A stretch of 39,220 nt of DNA from positions 1 to 39,220 of the forward strand of contig JACYLQ010000042.1 of the NCBI GenBank assembly GCA_015272395.1. Direction: 5' to 3'. The stretch comes from Calothrix sp. C42_A2020_038. Lineage in GTDB: Bacteria > Cyanobacteriota > Cyanobacteriia > Cyanobacteriales > Nostocaceae. Numbering within the stretch: position 1 is the first letter of the stretch; every line of letters begins with the position of its first letter. Position numbers and translations under genes: made by a program. The notes beneath the pieces are model-generated. The model ran no database searches. It was not told where the DNA came from and worked only from the letters and a program-made list of their open reading frames with translations. This document shows positions 1-10,343 of the stretch, piece after piece.

Positions 1-13
1 TTAGCGAAAGAAT

Positions 14-44
14 CCCCAACTATATTGCTTGCAATTAGTTGGGG
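14..44 (-). terminator. Probable terminator of dapL
   Basis: A perfect 9-bp inverted repeat (CCCCAACTA at 14-22, TAGTTGGGG at 36-44) has an inner ATTGC/GCAAT extension. Read on the minus strand, the hairpin lies about 35 bases past the dapL stop and is followed by a moderately T-rich ATTCTTTC. The tail is not a strong U-run, so the terminator call is an inference from position and stem strength. Confidence 0.55.
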
Positions 45-77
45 TGCGTTCAAATCGGGAATCTGAATCTGGGATAA

Positions 78-1316
<1,239 letters not shown>

Positions 1317-1670
1317 GTTGGATAGCTAAGACACCTAAAAAATCAAGTTTACCGCGCACATGCAACCTATGCTTATTAGCAACTAAATTTTGTTAGTCAA
1401 AAATAAAAAGATTTTCAAGCAATATCATGGAATGAACAAGCAAGCAACACCCATATAATTTTCAAAATCTAATGCAATCTCAATTAAACGGTCAACGCAT
1501 CGCTCTCAAGTTCCTGTTTATGTTAGCAGAATAAGCATTTTAACATTCTATAGTACAAAAATAGCACAAATTTAAGAGGAAGTAGTTGGTCTAGATTGAA
1601 TTGCAGTATATATTCGGCAGTTAATATTAAGTTAAGCCAAGCACATTATCTATATTTAGGAGATACAGGA
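1317..1670. other. Divergent intergenic region between dapL and the monooxygenase gene
   Basis: This AT-rich stretch must hold the promoters of both divergent genes. I see no convincing -35/-10 pair, structured RNA or repeat. A reading frame open from a TTG at 1596 extends the monooxygenase upstream, but the added residues do not resemble the family. Confidence 0.5.
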
Positions 1671-2873
1671 ATGCCACAAGTTGTAATTATCGGGGCAGGA
1701 CCAACAGGTGCAACACTGGCTTTACTTTTAGTCCAACGCGGTATTACTGTGTCATTAGTTGAGGCGACTACAGATTTTCATCGAGTATTTCGTGGTGAGG
1801 GGTTAATGCCAAGTGGCTTGGATGCACTGCAACAAATGGGTTTATTTGAGATATTAGAAAAAATACCACACAGAGAAATTAATGCTTGGGAAGTTATATT
1901 GGGCAAAAAGTCACTTTTTCGTGTTTCTGAACCAATGGAGGTAGATTCTCCACCATGTACACTAGTATCACAACCGCCTCTACTTACAACATTAATAGAA
2001 CAAGCTCAAAAGTATCCAGAGTTTGAGTTTTTTCAGGGAGTTGCTGTTAAAGATTTATTATGGGTTGATGAGCGGGTAGTGGGTGTAAAGCTTGGAGATG
2101 GAAGGGATATTTTGGCTAGGGTTGTAGTTGGGGCAGATGGCCGTAACTCAGTTATACGCCAACGTGCGGGTTTACATTTAGAAAAACAACCCAAAGATAT
2201 AGATATTCTTTGGTTTAAACTTGCCGATTGTGGTAAGTTTACATCTAAGAATGTATTTTACGCGGTTTCTAACGGAGATAGAAGCTTTGGTATGTTTCAT
2301 GGAGCGGAGGAAGGTAAGCTACATTTATCTTGGATACTATTTCCAGAAGATGAAATAGATCAAAAACCAGGACAATGGGCGCCTATTTTTGCTTCAGTTG
2401 CTCCGTTTTGGATGGCTGAACATTTTCTCAAAGTCGCAGATACTATCGAACGACCGATTAAATTATCCGTTGTAGTTGGTCGTTGTCCTTGTTGGTATGC
2501 ACCTGGTGTCATACTTTTAGGTGATGCTGCACATCCAATGTCACCTATCCGCGCGCAAGGTATCAATGTTGCACTGCGCGATGTAATTGTCGCGACTAAC
2601 CATCTTGTTCCCTTATTACAGACAAAAGCTACAGACGCCGAAATTGATGCAGCACTCTCCAATATTCAAACCGAACGGGAACCAGAAATAATCCGAGCGC
2701 AGCAACTGCAAGCCGAAGAGGCAAATCAAGCAGAAATCTTACGCAAGTATGCTTTTATACGCCCTATCATGTTTTTTGGCGCCCACTTATTGCGACAAAA
2801 AATTCGTCACAATTGGATAAGGCGCCAGCACGAAATGCGGGTTGGTGTAACTCAAGTCAGTTTAAAAGTGTAA
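1671..2873 (+). CDS. FAD-dependent monooxygenase (PHBH/UbiH-like)
   Basis: The product is about 400 aa with the group A flavoprotein monooxygenase layout. It has an N-terminal Rossmann dinucleotide motif (VVIIGAGPTGATLA directly after the start), a central DG motif (VVGADGRNSVIR), and the C-terminal FAD ribityl-binding motif GDAAHPMSPIRAQGIN. Such enzymes hydroxylate or epoxidise small aromatic, quinone or terpenoid substrates with NAD(P)H and O2. The substrate cannot be read from sequence. I chose the ATG at 1671 because TTAGGAGAT lies just upstream and the FAD motif starts within a few residues. The frame is open from 1596, but that extension looks non-coding. The convergent P450 neighbour hints at secondary metabolism without proving it. 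Confidence 0.85.
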   Translation: MPQVVIIGAGPTGATLALLLVQRGITVSLVEATTDFHRVFRGEGLMPSGLDALQQMGLFEILEKIPHREINAWEVILGKKSLFRVSEPMEVDSPPCTLVSQPPLLTTLIEQAQKYPEFEFFQGVAVKDLLWVDERVVGVKLGDGRDILARVVVGADGRNSVIRQRAGLHLEKQPKDIDILWFKLADCGKFTSKNVFYAVSNGDRSFGMFHGAEEGKLHLSWILFPEDEIDQKPGQWAPIFASVAPFWMAEHFLKVADTIERPIKLSVVVGRCPCWYAPGVILLGDAAHPMSPIRAQGINVALRDVIVATNHLVPLLQTKATDAEIDAALSNIQTEREPEIIRAQQLQAEEANQAEILRKYAFIRPIMFFGAHLLRQKIRHNWIRRQHEMRVGVTQVSLKV

Positions 2874-2939
2874 CAGTCCAATGTAGAGACCCAATTACAA
2901 GATTTTGGATATTCACTGCATACCTCATGTACCTAATAA

Positions 2940-4154
2940 TCAAGATAAGGCAATAGGTAAATTTTTTAAACCGCGCATTGCAAAATTAGGTATCCAGTCA
3001 AGTTTTGAGGAATTTAGGTACATATTGGGAAAATTTTGGATCAGAGAATGAATTGCAATTCTTGTCTCCAACCGAGTGAGAACTGCACCAAGGCAAAAGT
3101 GAATGCCTAATCCCAGTCCTAAATGACGGTTGTCTTGCCGAGAAATATCTAGTTGACTTGGTTGGTGAAAACGCTCTGGATCATGGTTGCCTGCGTGCAG
3201 AAGACAATAAATCTTTTGTCCGGCTTGAATATTTTGTCCATTGATTTGTGTATCTGATTTTGCTCGACGCACTACGCTAAAAGCTGGACCACAATACCGA
3301 AGCAGTTCTTCAACCGCACTATCAATCAAAGGAGGATTGTCTTTTAGTTTGCTTAACTGAGCAGGGTTTTGTAAAAGAGCAAGCATTCCATTTGCAATTA
3401 GGTGTGTTGTTGTTTCATAAGCACCTGCCATCATGACAATACAAAGTGTTGCAACTTCTTCTCTACTGAGTTTGTACCCGGATTCAGAAGTATTTGCTAA
3501 TTGATAGATTAAACTATTAGTTTTAGAATTCAGGTGCTTGTCTACTAAGTCTTGGAAATATTTTATACACTTCACCAAGTTATGGTAGGTTAAATTAATT
3601 TCTTCGTCACTAGCATTTTCGGCGCCTAATAAGGTAAATATACCACTACTCCAATCTTTCAATTCTGTAACATGCGCTAGCGGAATATCAAACATTTTTG
3701 CAGTGACAAGAGTGGGTAGAGGAATAGCAAAATCTTGGATTAGCTCAATTTGTCTTTTTGCTCTCAGGTTTTGAATCAGTTCAGAGGTCAAATGTTCTAT
3801 GCAGTGCTTATAGCTTTCCATCTTTTGGTGAGTGAAAACTTGAGAAGCAATACTACGTAGAAATGTATGTCTTGGAGGGTCAGAGAAAACCATCCAACTT
3901 GCAAAGAAACCGTTGCAAAAATTGAGTTTATCTCGCGTGAATTGCGAACCCCCTCTGCTAATTTGCCCATTTCTATCTACACAGAAATTAATATCTCGAA
4001 TCGTATGTGAAATATCTTGATAACGTGTTAACACCCAAGATTCCAGGCGCCTACACCAATAAACAGGATTACTTAGACGCATATCATTTAATATTGGTTC
4101 AGGTTCTGCAAAAAAATCTGAGCTAAATAAATCATATTCCTGCACTACTGACAT
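2940..4154 (-). CDS. Cytochrome P450
   Basis: This is a soluble bacterial-type P450 of 404 aa with no membrane anchor. Diagnostic motifs are present in order: SDPPRHTFLR (about 91-100), the I-helix oxygen-activation motif AGAYETT (243-249), the K-helix ExxR (Glu283/Arg286), PERF (326-329) and the haem-thiolate loop ending in GIHFCLG with ligand Cys354. The usual Phe at the start of the haem motif is Leu here. It lies 8 bases downstream of an unrecognised gene (4163-4831), so the two are probably one transcript. No ferredoxin or ferredoxin reductase gene is adjacent. The substrate is unknown; class I P450s of this size act on terpenoids, fatty acids or tailored natural products. Confidence 0.93.
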   Translation of the reverse strand: MSVVQEYDLFSSDFFAEPEPILNDMRLSNPVYWCRRLESWVLTRYQDISHTIRDINFCVDRNGQISRGGSQFTRDKLNFCNGFFASWMVFSDPPRHTFLRSIASQVFTHQKMESYKHCIEHLTSELIQNLRAKRQIELIQDFAIPLPTLVTAKMFDIPLAHVTELKDWSSGIFTLLGAENASDEEINLTYHNLVKCIKYFQDLVDKHLNSKTNSLIYQLANTSESGYKLSREEVATLCIVMMAGAYETTTHLIANGMLALLQNPAQLSKLKDNPPLIDSAVEELLRYCGPAFSVVRRAKSDTQINGQNIQAGQKIYCLLHAGNHDPERFHQPSQLDISRQDNRHLGLGLGIHFCLGAVLTRLETRIAIHSLIQNFPNMYLNSSKLDWIPNFAMRGLKNLPIALS

Positions 4155-4162
4155 GCGACTTC

Positions 4163-4831
4163 TTACCCCATACTTGATTCTTTACCCTCAGCACTACCGT
4201 TACCGCGACGTGCCCTCTTTAATGACTTCGTTGAACGCAGTATTTCAATTCTGGGAGGGATAACTATATATCTAGAACCACAATACTTGGCTTTAAAATT
4301 TCTCATCCAACCGTGATGACTTAGGACTCCATTGGAATCAAAGCCAACCATAGATACGCCACTCCGGTCATAACTTCCCGATAGGAGGAAACACCAATAA
4401 GTTTGGTCGGGAAACTCGCCAAAATGGTATTTAAAAGCTGCTGCAAACGCAAGATATCTTCTAAAGTCCATACCATGAAGACCTTCATCTTCATAAACTC
4501 GTTTAGCAAACAGTCCCGTCTCGTTAATCAACTCTGGAGTTTTGCTATTGGATGTAATAAACCACTGGTTTTCTGAAACCATAGAATTTTTAATCATGGT
4601 TTCATTCTCAAACTTCACATTAGCTCTGATACCGAATAGATCACAAAGCTCTTGCATCGTCAGTTTTGCAGGTAGATAAACCAATAATTCATTAGTCTCT
4701 GAGAGTTCATCTATCTCTGCTTCAGTAAAAGGACATTCAGAACTAAAAATATCACCATAGACACTTTTGATGTAACTTAATAGTCCTTGTTCTTGATTGG
4801 ATTTTAACAATGTCAATGATGTTGCTTGCAT
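4163..4831 (-). CDS. Conserved-looking protein of unknown function, upstream of P450
   Basis: I do not recognise this 222-aa protein. It has no signal peptide or membrane segment. A central part rich in aromatic residues (about 95-190) looks folded and includes WFITSNSKTPELINETG and HGMDFRRYLAFAAAF. The C-terminus is basic and low-complexity (RSTKSLKRARRGNGSAEGKE). The start is well supported by GAGGATAAA directly before the ATG on the minus strand. The 8-base gap to the P450 gene suggests co-transcription, so it could supply or bind the P450 substrate, but nothing in the sequence shows a catalytic motif. Confidence 0.7.
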   Translation of the reverse strand: MQATSLTLLKSNQEQGLLSYIKSVYGDIFSSECPFTEAEIDELSETNELLVYLPAKLTMQELCDLFGIRANVKFENETMIKNSMVSENQWFITSNSKTPELINETGLFAKRVYEDEGLHGMDFRRYLAFAAAFKYHFGEFPDQTYWCFLLSGSYDRSGVSMVGFDSNGVLSHHGWMRNFKAKYCGSRYIVIPPRIEILRSTKSLKRARRGNGSAEGKESSMG

Positions 4832-5460
4832 TTTATCCTCACAATTAAGTTATATATTTACGGTTTCCGATAACTTTTTAGAAAAATAGCATGAAAACTA
4901 ATTTTTATAGTCATTTTAGAACAAGTATTAATTTTTTAAATCTTTAGTTTTTAGATTATTGTCAAGCCAAAAATGTGAGTCTAACTTTTCAATGTATGTT
5001 TTAAGTGTATATTTTGTTTGTTTTAAGTTGTATACAATAAATTATATGTAGATTTTGCTAGATTCCCGACTTCTGACGTTATGGGGAATGTCACGTCTCT
5101 ACGGTCGGAAATACAGTGCATCTTTATCAAGAAATGGTATAAGGTTTTTGAACTACCATGAAAAGTCAGGGAAATCTGAACATTACAATAAAAAATGTTT
5201 CACCAATATAAAGCAATGATTTTATGCATTAGCAATACTTATATAATGACCCTAATTATTTTGCAAACGAATGTTAATACGTAGTTCACACTGGTAGATA
5301 GGGGCTAATGGGAATGTTATGTTTTTTACCAATAACTTCAATGCAGTTTACGCATAACCAAATATAACGTAATAAAAAATACATCAATCATTACACCACA
5401 TAACGAACAATTAAGTTAGCATAGTTGCTCAGATTACATACTCAATATCGTTGTGCTGTA
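4832..5460. other. Long AT-rich intergenic region
   Basis: About 600 bases between divergent transcription units. It must carry the promoter of the P450 operon and that of the signalling array. Around 5090-5101 there is a half-copy of the dispersed GTAGAGACGT palindrome (seen as ACGTCTCTAC). I see no open reading frame with coding character, no RNA gene and no clear promoter hexamers. Confidence 0.5.
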
Positions 5461-7482
5461 ATGATACATCAATTTTTGGCAGAGATGTTATCTGATTCTC
5501 TATCAATTTCTCTATCAATGCTTGTAGACAGGGTGATTGAACACTGTCCTGTGGTTGCTGCCAATATGTCGTTATCAGAAGCAATTACTCTTGGATATGA
5601 AACAACTGAAGGGCAAGCTTTGACTATTATAGTTGTAGAAAGTAGCATTCCTATAGGGTTATTAACAGATAGAGATATAGTTAGACAGATAGCAATAAAC
5701 AAAAATTTAGAAGCTGTAAGAGTAGCAGATGCAGTAACTCAACCTTTGGTGACACTGACACGCGCGGAAATCAAAAACATTAGTTGTGTATTGGAGAAAT
5801 TTAATCATCCAATTGATTTTTTGCTGGTGCTGGACGATGAAGGGAAGATAGAGGGAGTCATCACAAAGGCAAATATTATCTCAGGTTTGGTAAATATTTT
5901 ACTTGAACAAGAAAATAACAGCATCTTGATGCAAAGCATTTTTGAGACTGTTAGTGATGGTATATTTATATATGATTTAGACACAAATTCCCTCGTCGAA
6001 GCAAACCCTGCTGCTTGCAAAATGCATGGTTACTCTTATGAAGAATTATTAAGTACTCCAAAAACGCAGTATGTACACCCAGACTCCCATTATCTGTTTG
6101 ACGAGTTTCTTAAGACAGTTAAACAGGAACATGAATACTTTACTAAAGCTATAGGTGTACGTAAAAATGGTACTTTATTTGATGGTGAAGTCAAAGGTAA
6201 GATAGTTAAAAGTCACGGTAGGAACTTTGCACTATATTGTGTGAAGGATATTAGTGCTAGTAAACGTTTGGAAAAAGCTTTAGAGAAAGTCAAACAAAGA
6301 ACAGAAGAACTAGCTCAGATGAATGCGGAGTTAGCACGCGCGACTCGGATGAAGGATGAATTTCTGGCCAATATGGGTCATGAGCTACGCACACCTTTAA
6401 ATGTAATTTTAGGTTTATCGGAAGGTTTGGCAGATGAAGTTTACGCACCTTTGCCAGATAAACAGAAAAAAGCAATATTAAATATTCAAAATTGCGGACA
6501 GCATCTGTTGGAGTTAATTAATGACATTTTAGATTTAGTCAAGATTGAGTCTGGCAAGTTAGAAGTAAAGAAAAATTGTGTAGATATTAATTCTTTTTTG
6601 AGCAATATTCATCTTGTAATTCATCAGCAAGCTAATAAGAAAGCAATTAATTTATCATTTCAAATTTCTCCAGATATTGATAAAGTTTGGTTTGATGAGA
6701 TTCGGATTCATCAGGTATTAATCAATCTTTTGAGTAATGCTGTAAAATTTACAGCAGAAAAAGGGAAAATTAAGACTACTGTTGATGTTGACAAAGAAGC
6801 AAAACAAATTTATTTTCGAGTTTCTGATACTGGTATTGGAATTGATGCCAGTAATATTCATAAACTGTTTCAACCATTTGTACAGATTGATAGTTCTTTG
6901 TCTCGTAATTATTCTGGTACAGGGTTAGGATTAGCTTTGGTTAAAAAAATTATCGACATGCATGATGGTAGTATAACAGTTTCCAGTGAAGTCGGTAGAG
7001 GAAGTTGTTTTACTGTCAGCCTGCCATATATAACTGCTATAGATATAAATCATTATCAAGACACCCACACCACTACTTATAAAGATACAAATAATTGTCA
7101 ACGTTTAAATCCAGCGTTAATTTTAATTGCCGATGATAACCTAATCAATGTTGAGTTAGTAGTTGAATTTTTGACAAAATCTGGTTATCAAATCATTTGC
7201 GCACTCAATGGTTTGGAAGCTGTTCAGCTTGCGCTTCAACAAAAACCGGATTTAATCATCATGGACATTCAGATGCCACACACCGATGGTTTGACTGCTA
7301 TTAAACATATACGACATGAATTAAAACAAGTTCCAGTTATTGCTTTAACTGCGCTTTCATCAGCAGATAAACAACAATGTATTGATGCTGGCGCCGATGT
7401 ATTTATTTCTAAACCATTTCGTCTCAAACACTTAGATATGGTAATTAAACAATTATTAGATAGGAGTTATACACAATCATGA
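5461..7482 (+). CDS. Hybrid histidine kinase: CBS pair-PAS-HisKA-HATPase-receiver
   Basis: The frame is open from a TTG at 5425 (685 aa); I place the start at the first ATG, 5461. Domains in 685-aa numbering are a CBS pair (about 34-160; GLLTDRDIV, GVITKANII), a PAS domain (165-280) and a short coiled coil (280-310). HisKA follows with phospho-acceptor His319 in MGHELRTPLN, then HATPase_c with N-box NLLSNAVKF (434-442), DTGIGI (468-473) and GTGLGL (498-503). A C-terminal receiver has Asp614 in IMDIQMP. CBS pairs often bind adenine nucleotides, so the kinase may sense energy state or a PAS ligand in the cytoplasm; no membrane segment is seen. It overlaps the next receiver-kinase gene by 4 bases, implying co-translation and a phosphorelay. 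Confidence 0.9.
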   Translation: MIHQFLAEMLSDSLSISLSMLVDRVIEHCPVVAANMSLSEAITLGYETTEGQALTIIVVESSIPIGLLTDRDIVRQIAINKNLEAVRVADAVTQPLVTLTRAEIKNISCVLEKFNHPIDFLLVLDDEGKIEGVITKANIISGLVNILLEQENNSILMQSIFETVSDGIFIYDLDTNSLVEANPAACKMHGYSYEELLSTPKTQYVHPDSHYLFDEFLKTVKQEHEYFTKAIGVRKNGTLFDGEVKGKIVKSHGRNFALYCVKDISASKRLEKALEKVKQRTEELAQMNAELARATRMKDEFLANMGHELRTPLNVILGLSEGLADEVYAPLPDKQKKAILNIQNCGQHLLELINDILDLVKIESGKLEVKKNCVDINSFLSNIHLVIHQQANKKAINLSFQISPDIDKVWFDEIRIHQVLINLLSNAVKFTAEKGKIKTTVDVDKEAKQIYFRVSDTGIGIDASNIHKLFQPFVQIDSSLSRNYSGTGLGLALVKKIIDMHDGSITVSSEVGRGSCFTVSLPYITAIDINHYQDTHTTTYKDTNNCQRLNPALILIADDNLINVELVVEFLTKSGYQIICALNGLEAVQLALQQKPDLIIMDIQMPHTDGLTAIKHIRHELKQVPVIALTALSSADKQQCIDAGADVFISKPFRLKHLDMVIKQLLDRSYTQS

Positions 7483-8552
7483 AAACGGATAAAACTATTT
7501 TGGTTGTTGATGACGAAGAGCAAAACTTTGATGTTGTTGAAATTTTACTTTTTAAAGAAGGTTATAATTTACAATTTGCTCAAAGTGGTAATGATGCACT
7601 CAATTTTTTAGAAAAGCATAAAGTTGATACAGTTTTACTCGATGTCATGATGCCAGATGTTAATGGTATAGAGGTTTGTCAACAAATTCGAGGAAACCAG
7701 CAGTTACCTTACATACCTATTGTAATGGTAACTGCACTTAGTACCAAAGAAGATTTAGCTCGTTGTTTAGAAGCAGGAGCAGATGATTTCGTTAGCAAAC
7801 CAGTTAGTGGTGTTGAACTTCGAGCGAAAGTTAATTCAATGTTGCGAATTAAGCAAAAATATGATTTTTTAAAAGATAGTTTAGATTTAAGAGGAGATAT
7901 GGAAAACATGATTGTTCATGATTTTTCCAATCATCTTGTATCAATTATTTTAGGTTGCGAAATTCTACGCGCTTCTGACAGTAATCAATCTCGGAAAGAT
8001 CGACAGTTACAATTGATGGAAAATTCCGCACGACAATTACAATCTCTCACAGATAGTCTATTAATGTTAGCAAAATTAGAGTCTGGGAAAATGTTGATTC
8101 GACCGCAGGAGGTAATGCTGCGAGAAATAATAGAATCAGTCTTAGAAGATTTTGATTTATTAGCAACACAGAAAAAAATCCAAATTCTTCATAATCTGGA
8201 GTCAATTCATCATAAAATAGTACATTTGGACGCGCATATAATGCGTCGAGTCCTTGATAACTTAGTGTCAAACGCAATCAAATTTTCACCAAACCAAGCT
8301 CAAATCAATATATATATAGAGTACCCCGAAGATTTACAATTCAGGATAAAGATTATTGACCAAGGTCGAGGTATTAACGATGATTTAAAATCAAAGATAT
8401 TTAGTAAATACGAAATTGGTCAGTCAATCCAAGGAGTTTCACAAACAGGTTTGGGTCTAGCTTTTTGTCAACTTGCAGTTACCGCTCATCAGGGCAGAAT
8501 TTGGATTGAAGATAATCAACCTCAAGGTACAGTGTTCACTATAGAAATTTAG
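7479..8552 (+). CDS. Receiver-histidine kinase hybrid
   Basis: The product is 357 aa. An N-terminal CheY-like receiver (1-125) has the acidic pair DDEE, Asp55 in LLDVMMP, and Lys in VSKP. HisKA follows with His147 in the unusual H-box VHDFSNHL (HD rather than the common HE), and then HATPase_c (NLVSNAIKF, DQGRGI, GLGLAF). There is no sensor domain. It is therefore probably driven by phosphotransfer from the hybrid kinase that overlaps it by 4 bases (ATGA junction). The palindromic hairpin and T-run just past the stop probably end this two-gene transcript. The final output gene is not evident. Confidence 0.9.
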   Translation: MKTDKTILVVDDEEQNFDVVEILLFKEGYNLQFAQSGNDALNFLEKHKVDTVLLDVMMPDVNGIEVCQQIRGNQQLPYIPIVMVTALSTKEDLARCLEAGADDFVSKPVSGVELRAKVNSMLRIKQKYDFLKDSLDLRGDMENMIVHDFSNHLVSIILGCEILRASDSNQSRKDRQLQLMENSARQLQSLTDSLLMLAKLESGKMLIRPQEVMLREIIESVLEDFDLLATQKKIQILHNLESIHHKIVHLDAHIMRRVLDNLVSNAIKFSPNQAQINIYIEYPEDLQFRIKIIDQGRGINDDLKSKIFSKYEIGQSIQGVSQTGLGLAFCQLAVTAHQGRIWIEDNQPQGTVFTIEI

Positions 8553-8582
8553 TTCACGTGTTGATGCTGCCTGGCGCCATAA

Positions 8583-8618
8583 GTAGAGACGTTACATGTA
8601 AAGTTTCTACAAGTTTTT
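8583..8618 (+). terminator. Palindromic repeat acting as terminator
   Basis: The palindrome runs from GTAGAGACGTTACATG to the TTTCTAC arm ending at 8610, with TTACATGTAA at its centre. AAGTTTTTT follows directly. It lies 30 bases past the stop of the receiver-kinase gene, so it fits a rho-independent terminator built from a dispersed repeat that recurs at 27681-27719 and in part at 14057 and 5093. Confidence 0.65.
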
Positions 8619-8695
8619 TATTATAGCTACGCGACCATACACAATATTATTTGTTACAAACAAGGTCTAGCTACTTAAAATTACTCATCCCTTCG

Positions 8696-8717
8696 GGTTC
8701 GCCAGTTTGGCGGAACC
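8696..8717. repeat. REP-like small hairpin in the 8553-8983 intergenic region
   Basis: GGTTCGCC (8696-8703) and GGCGGAACC (8709-8717) pair with one bulged G around the loop AGTTT. The decamer TGCTGCCTGG occurs on both sides (about 8565 and 8731). The rest of this 431-bp gap shows no gene. It probably holds the promoter of the next kinase gene, but no hexamers stand out. Confidence 0.5.
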
Positions 8718-8983
8718 TAAACTGACACCGTGCTGCCTGGTCTCAGCGTTACATCCGTTCATCATCCGTTAGCAAAAACCATTAGCTATAAGGCTTATAA
8801 TCTAATCGTACTGAATAATGTTTGCGAATATTTGTTACAGATATTACAAATAATTATGTTACGCAATATCTCCATTTAAGTTACAATCATAACGAAACTT
8901 AAAATTTAGGGTGAAATATTTATAGTAATTATAATAATTGTAAATGACATTCTTGAATTATATGTATACGTATTTATCTTAGT

Positions 8984-10123
8984 ATGATTCATATCTTACT
9001 AGTAGAGGACAGTCCTACAGATGCACAAATAATACAATCAATTTTTGAACATGCGGATAAAGCAGAATGGCAAGTCACACATGTTGAGCGACTTAGTAAA
9101 GCTATTGAAATTTGCAGTTTCAAATCGGTATTTGATGTAGTTTTATTAGACCTACGTCTGCCTGATTCTGCAGGTTTGGAAACAGTTACTAGTTTTCGCT
9201 CTCATATTGCTAATATTCCTATTGTTGTACTGACAAAGACAAATGACGAAGAACTAGGATTAAAAGCAATGGTAGAAGGAGCGCAGGATTATTTAATTAA
9301 AGATGAAATCACGATTTCAAGATTAGTTCGCGCGGTTCGTTACGCGATTGAACGAGGGTTGATACTGAAACAATTACACGAAAGCGAGACAAATATACGT
9401 GAAGCATTCCTCAAGGAAAAAGAGTCAAATAATATGAAATCGCAGTTTATTGCTATGATTTCTCACGAATTCCGAACTCCCATGTCTACAATCCGTGCAT
9501 CTGTAGATTTGTTACAAGCTTATCCTGATGAAATTGCCTCAGAACAAAATGCCAAATATCTAAAGCGGATAGAAAACGCTATCGAGCAAATGCTGAAGCT
9601 CTTAGATGAAATATTATTTCTTAGTAGAAATGAATGTGGTCGTGTCAAACTTTGCCCCAGACCTATAGATTTAGATATATTTTGTCAAGAGATAGTTGAT
9701 GTTATGCAATTATCTATGGGTGAGGAACACAATCTAATTTTTACTTCATCGGGAGATTATTCGCAAGCAGGAATGGATGAAGAATTATTGAGTTGTATTT
9801 TGACCAACTTATTATCTAACGCGATTAAATACTCGCCTAAAAATAGCAATATTTATTTGAATTTATCTTCTCATAACCATACAGTCATTTTTGAGATACA
9901 AGACGAGGGAATTGGTATTCCTGAAAAAGACCAAATTCATTTATTTGAAAACTTTTACCGCGCGAGCAATGTTCGTGGAATTCAGGGTACTGGTCTGGGA
10001 CTAGCAATTGTCAAAAGGTGTGTAGAACTACATCTAGGCAGTATAACGATAGACAGTCAAGTGGGCGCCGGTACAACCGTGACAGTTACTTTGCCTTTAA
10101 CTCCACACACGCATGAACAATAA
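8984..10123 (+). CDS. Receiver-histidine kinase hybrid
   Basis: The product is 379 aa. The N-terminal receiver (about 1-125) has ED at 8-9 and Asp56 in LLDLRLP. A short helical linker (125-155) leads to HisKA with His161 in MISHEFRTPMS and then HATPase_c (NLLSNAIKY, DEGIGIPEKD, GTGLGLAIV). It has no sensor domain or membrane segment, and looks like a relay kinase whose activity is set by phosphorylation of its own receiver. It is separated from the upstream pair by 431 bases and from the REC-EAL gene by 220 bases, so it may be transcribed alone. The T-rich run just after the stop (about 10139-10147) may serve as an end signal. Confidence 0.9.
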   Translation: MIHILLVEDSPTDAQIIQSIFEHADKAEWQVTHVERLSKAIEICSFKSVFDVVLLDLRLPDSAGLETVTSFRSHIANIPIVVLTKTNDEELGLKAMVEGAQDYLIKDEITISRLVRAVRYAIERGLILKQLHESETNIREAFLKEKESNNMKSQFIAMISHEFRTPMSTIRASVDLLQAYPDEIASEQNAKYLKRIENAIEQMLKLLDEILFLSRNECGRVKLCPRPIDLDIFCQEIVDVMQLSMGEEHNLIFTSSGDYSQAGMDEELLSCILTNLLSNAIKYSPKNSNIYLNLSSHNHTVIFEIQDEGIGIPEKDQIHLFENFYRASNVRGIQGTGLGLAIVKRCVELHLGSITIDSQVGAGTTVTVTLPLTPHTHEQ

Positions 10124-10343
10124 GAATCTTTAAGAATGTTTTTTTTGATTAATTTAATGTGTATATCAAATAACTTTCAGTATTTATACGCAAGATAAGG
10201 CAAATTAATTAATGTTATTTAATAAAGCATTAGAGCAGTAGTTTGTATAATACATAACTGTACTTTTTCTATACAAAGATGTTTTCTAAGTTGAGAATAT
10301 GAACGAAGACAGTAATAGCAATATTTAATAGAGTAATCACAAC

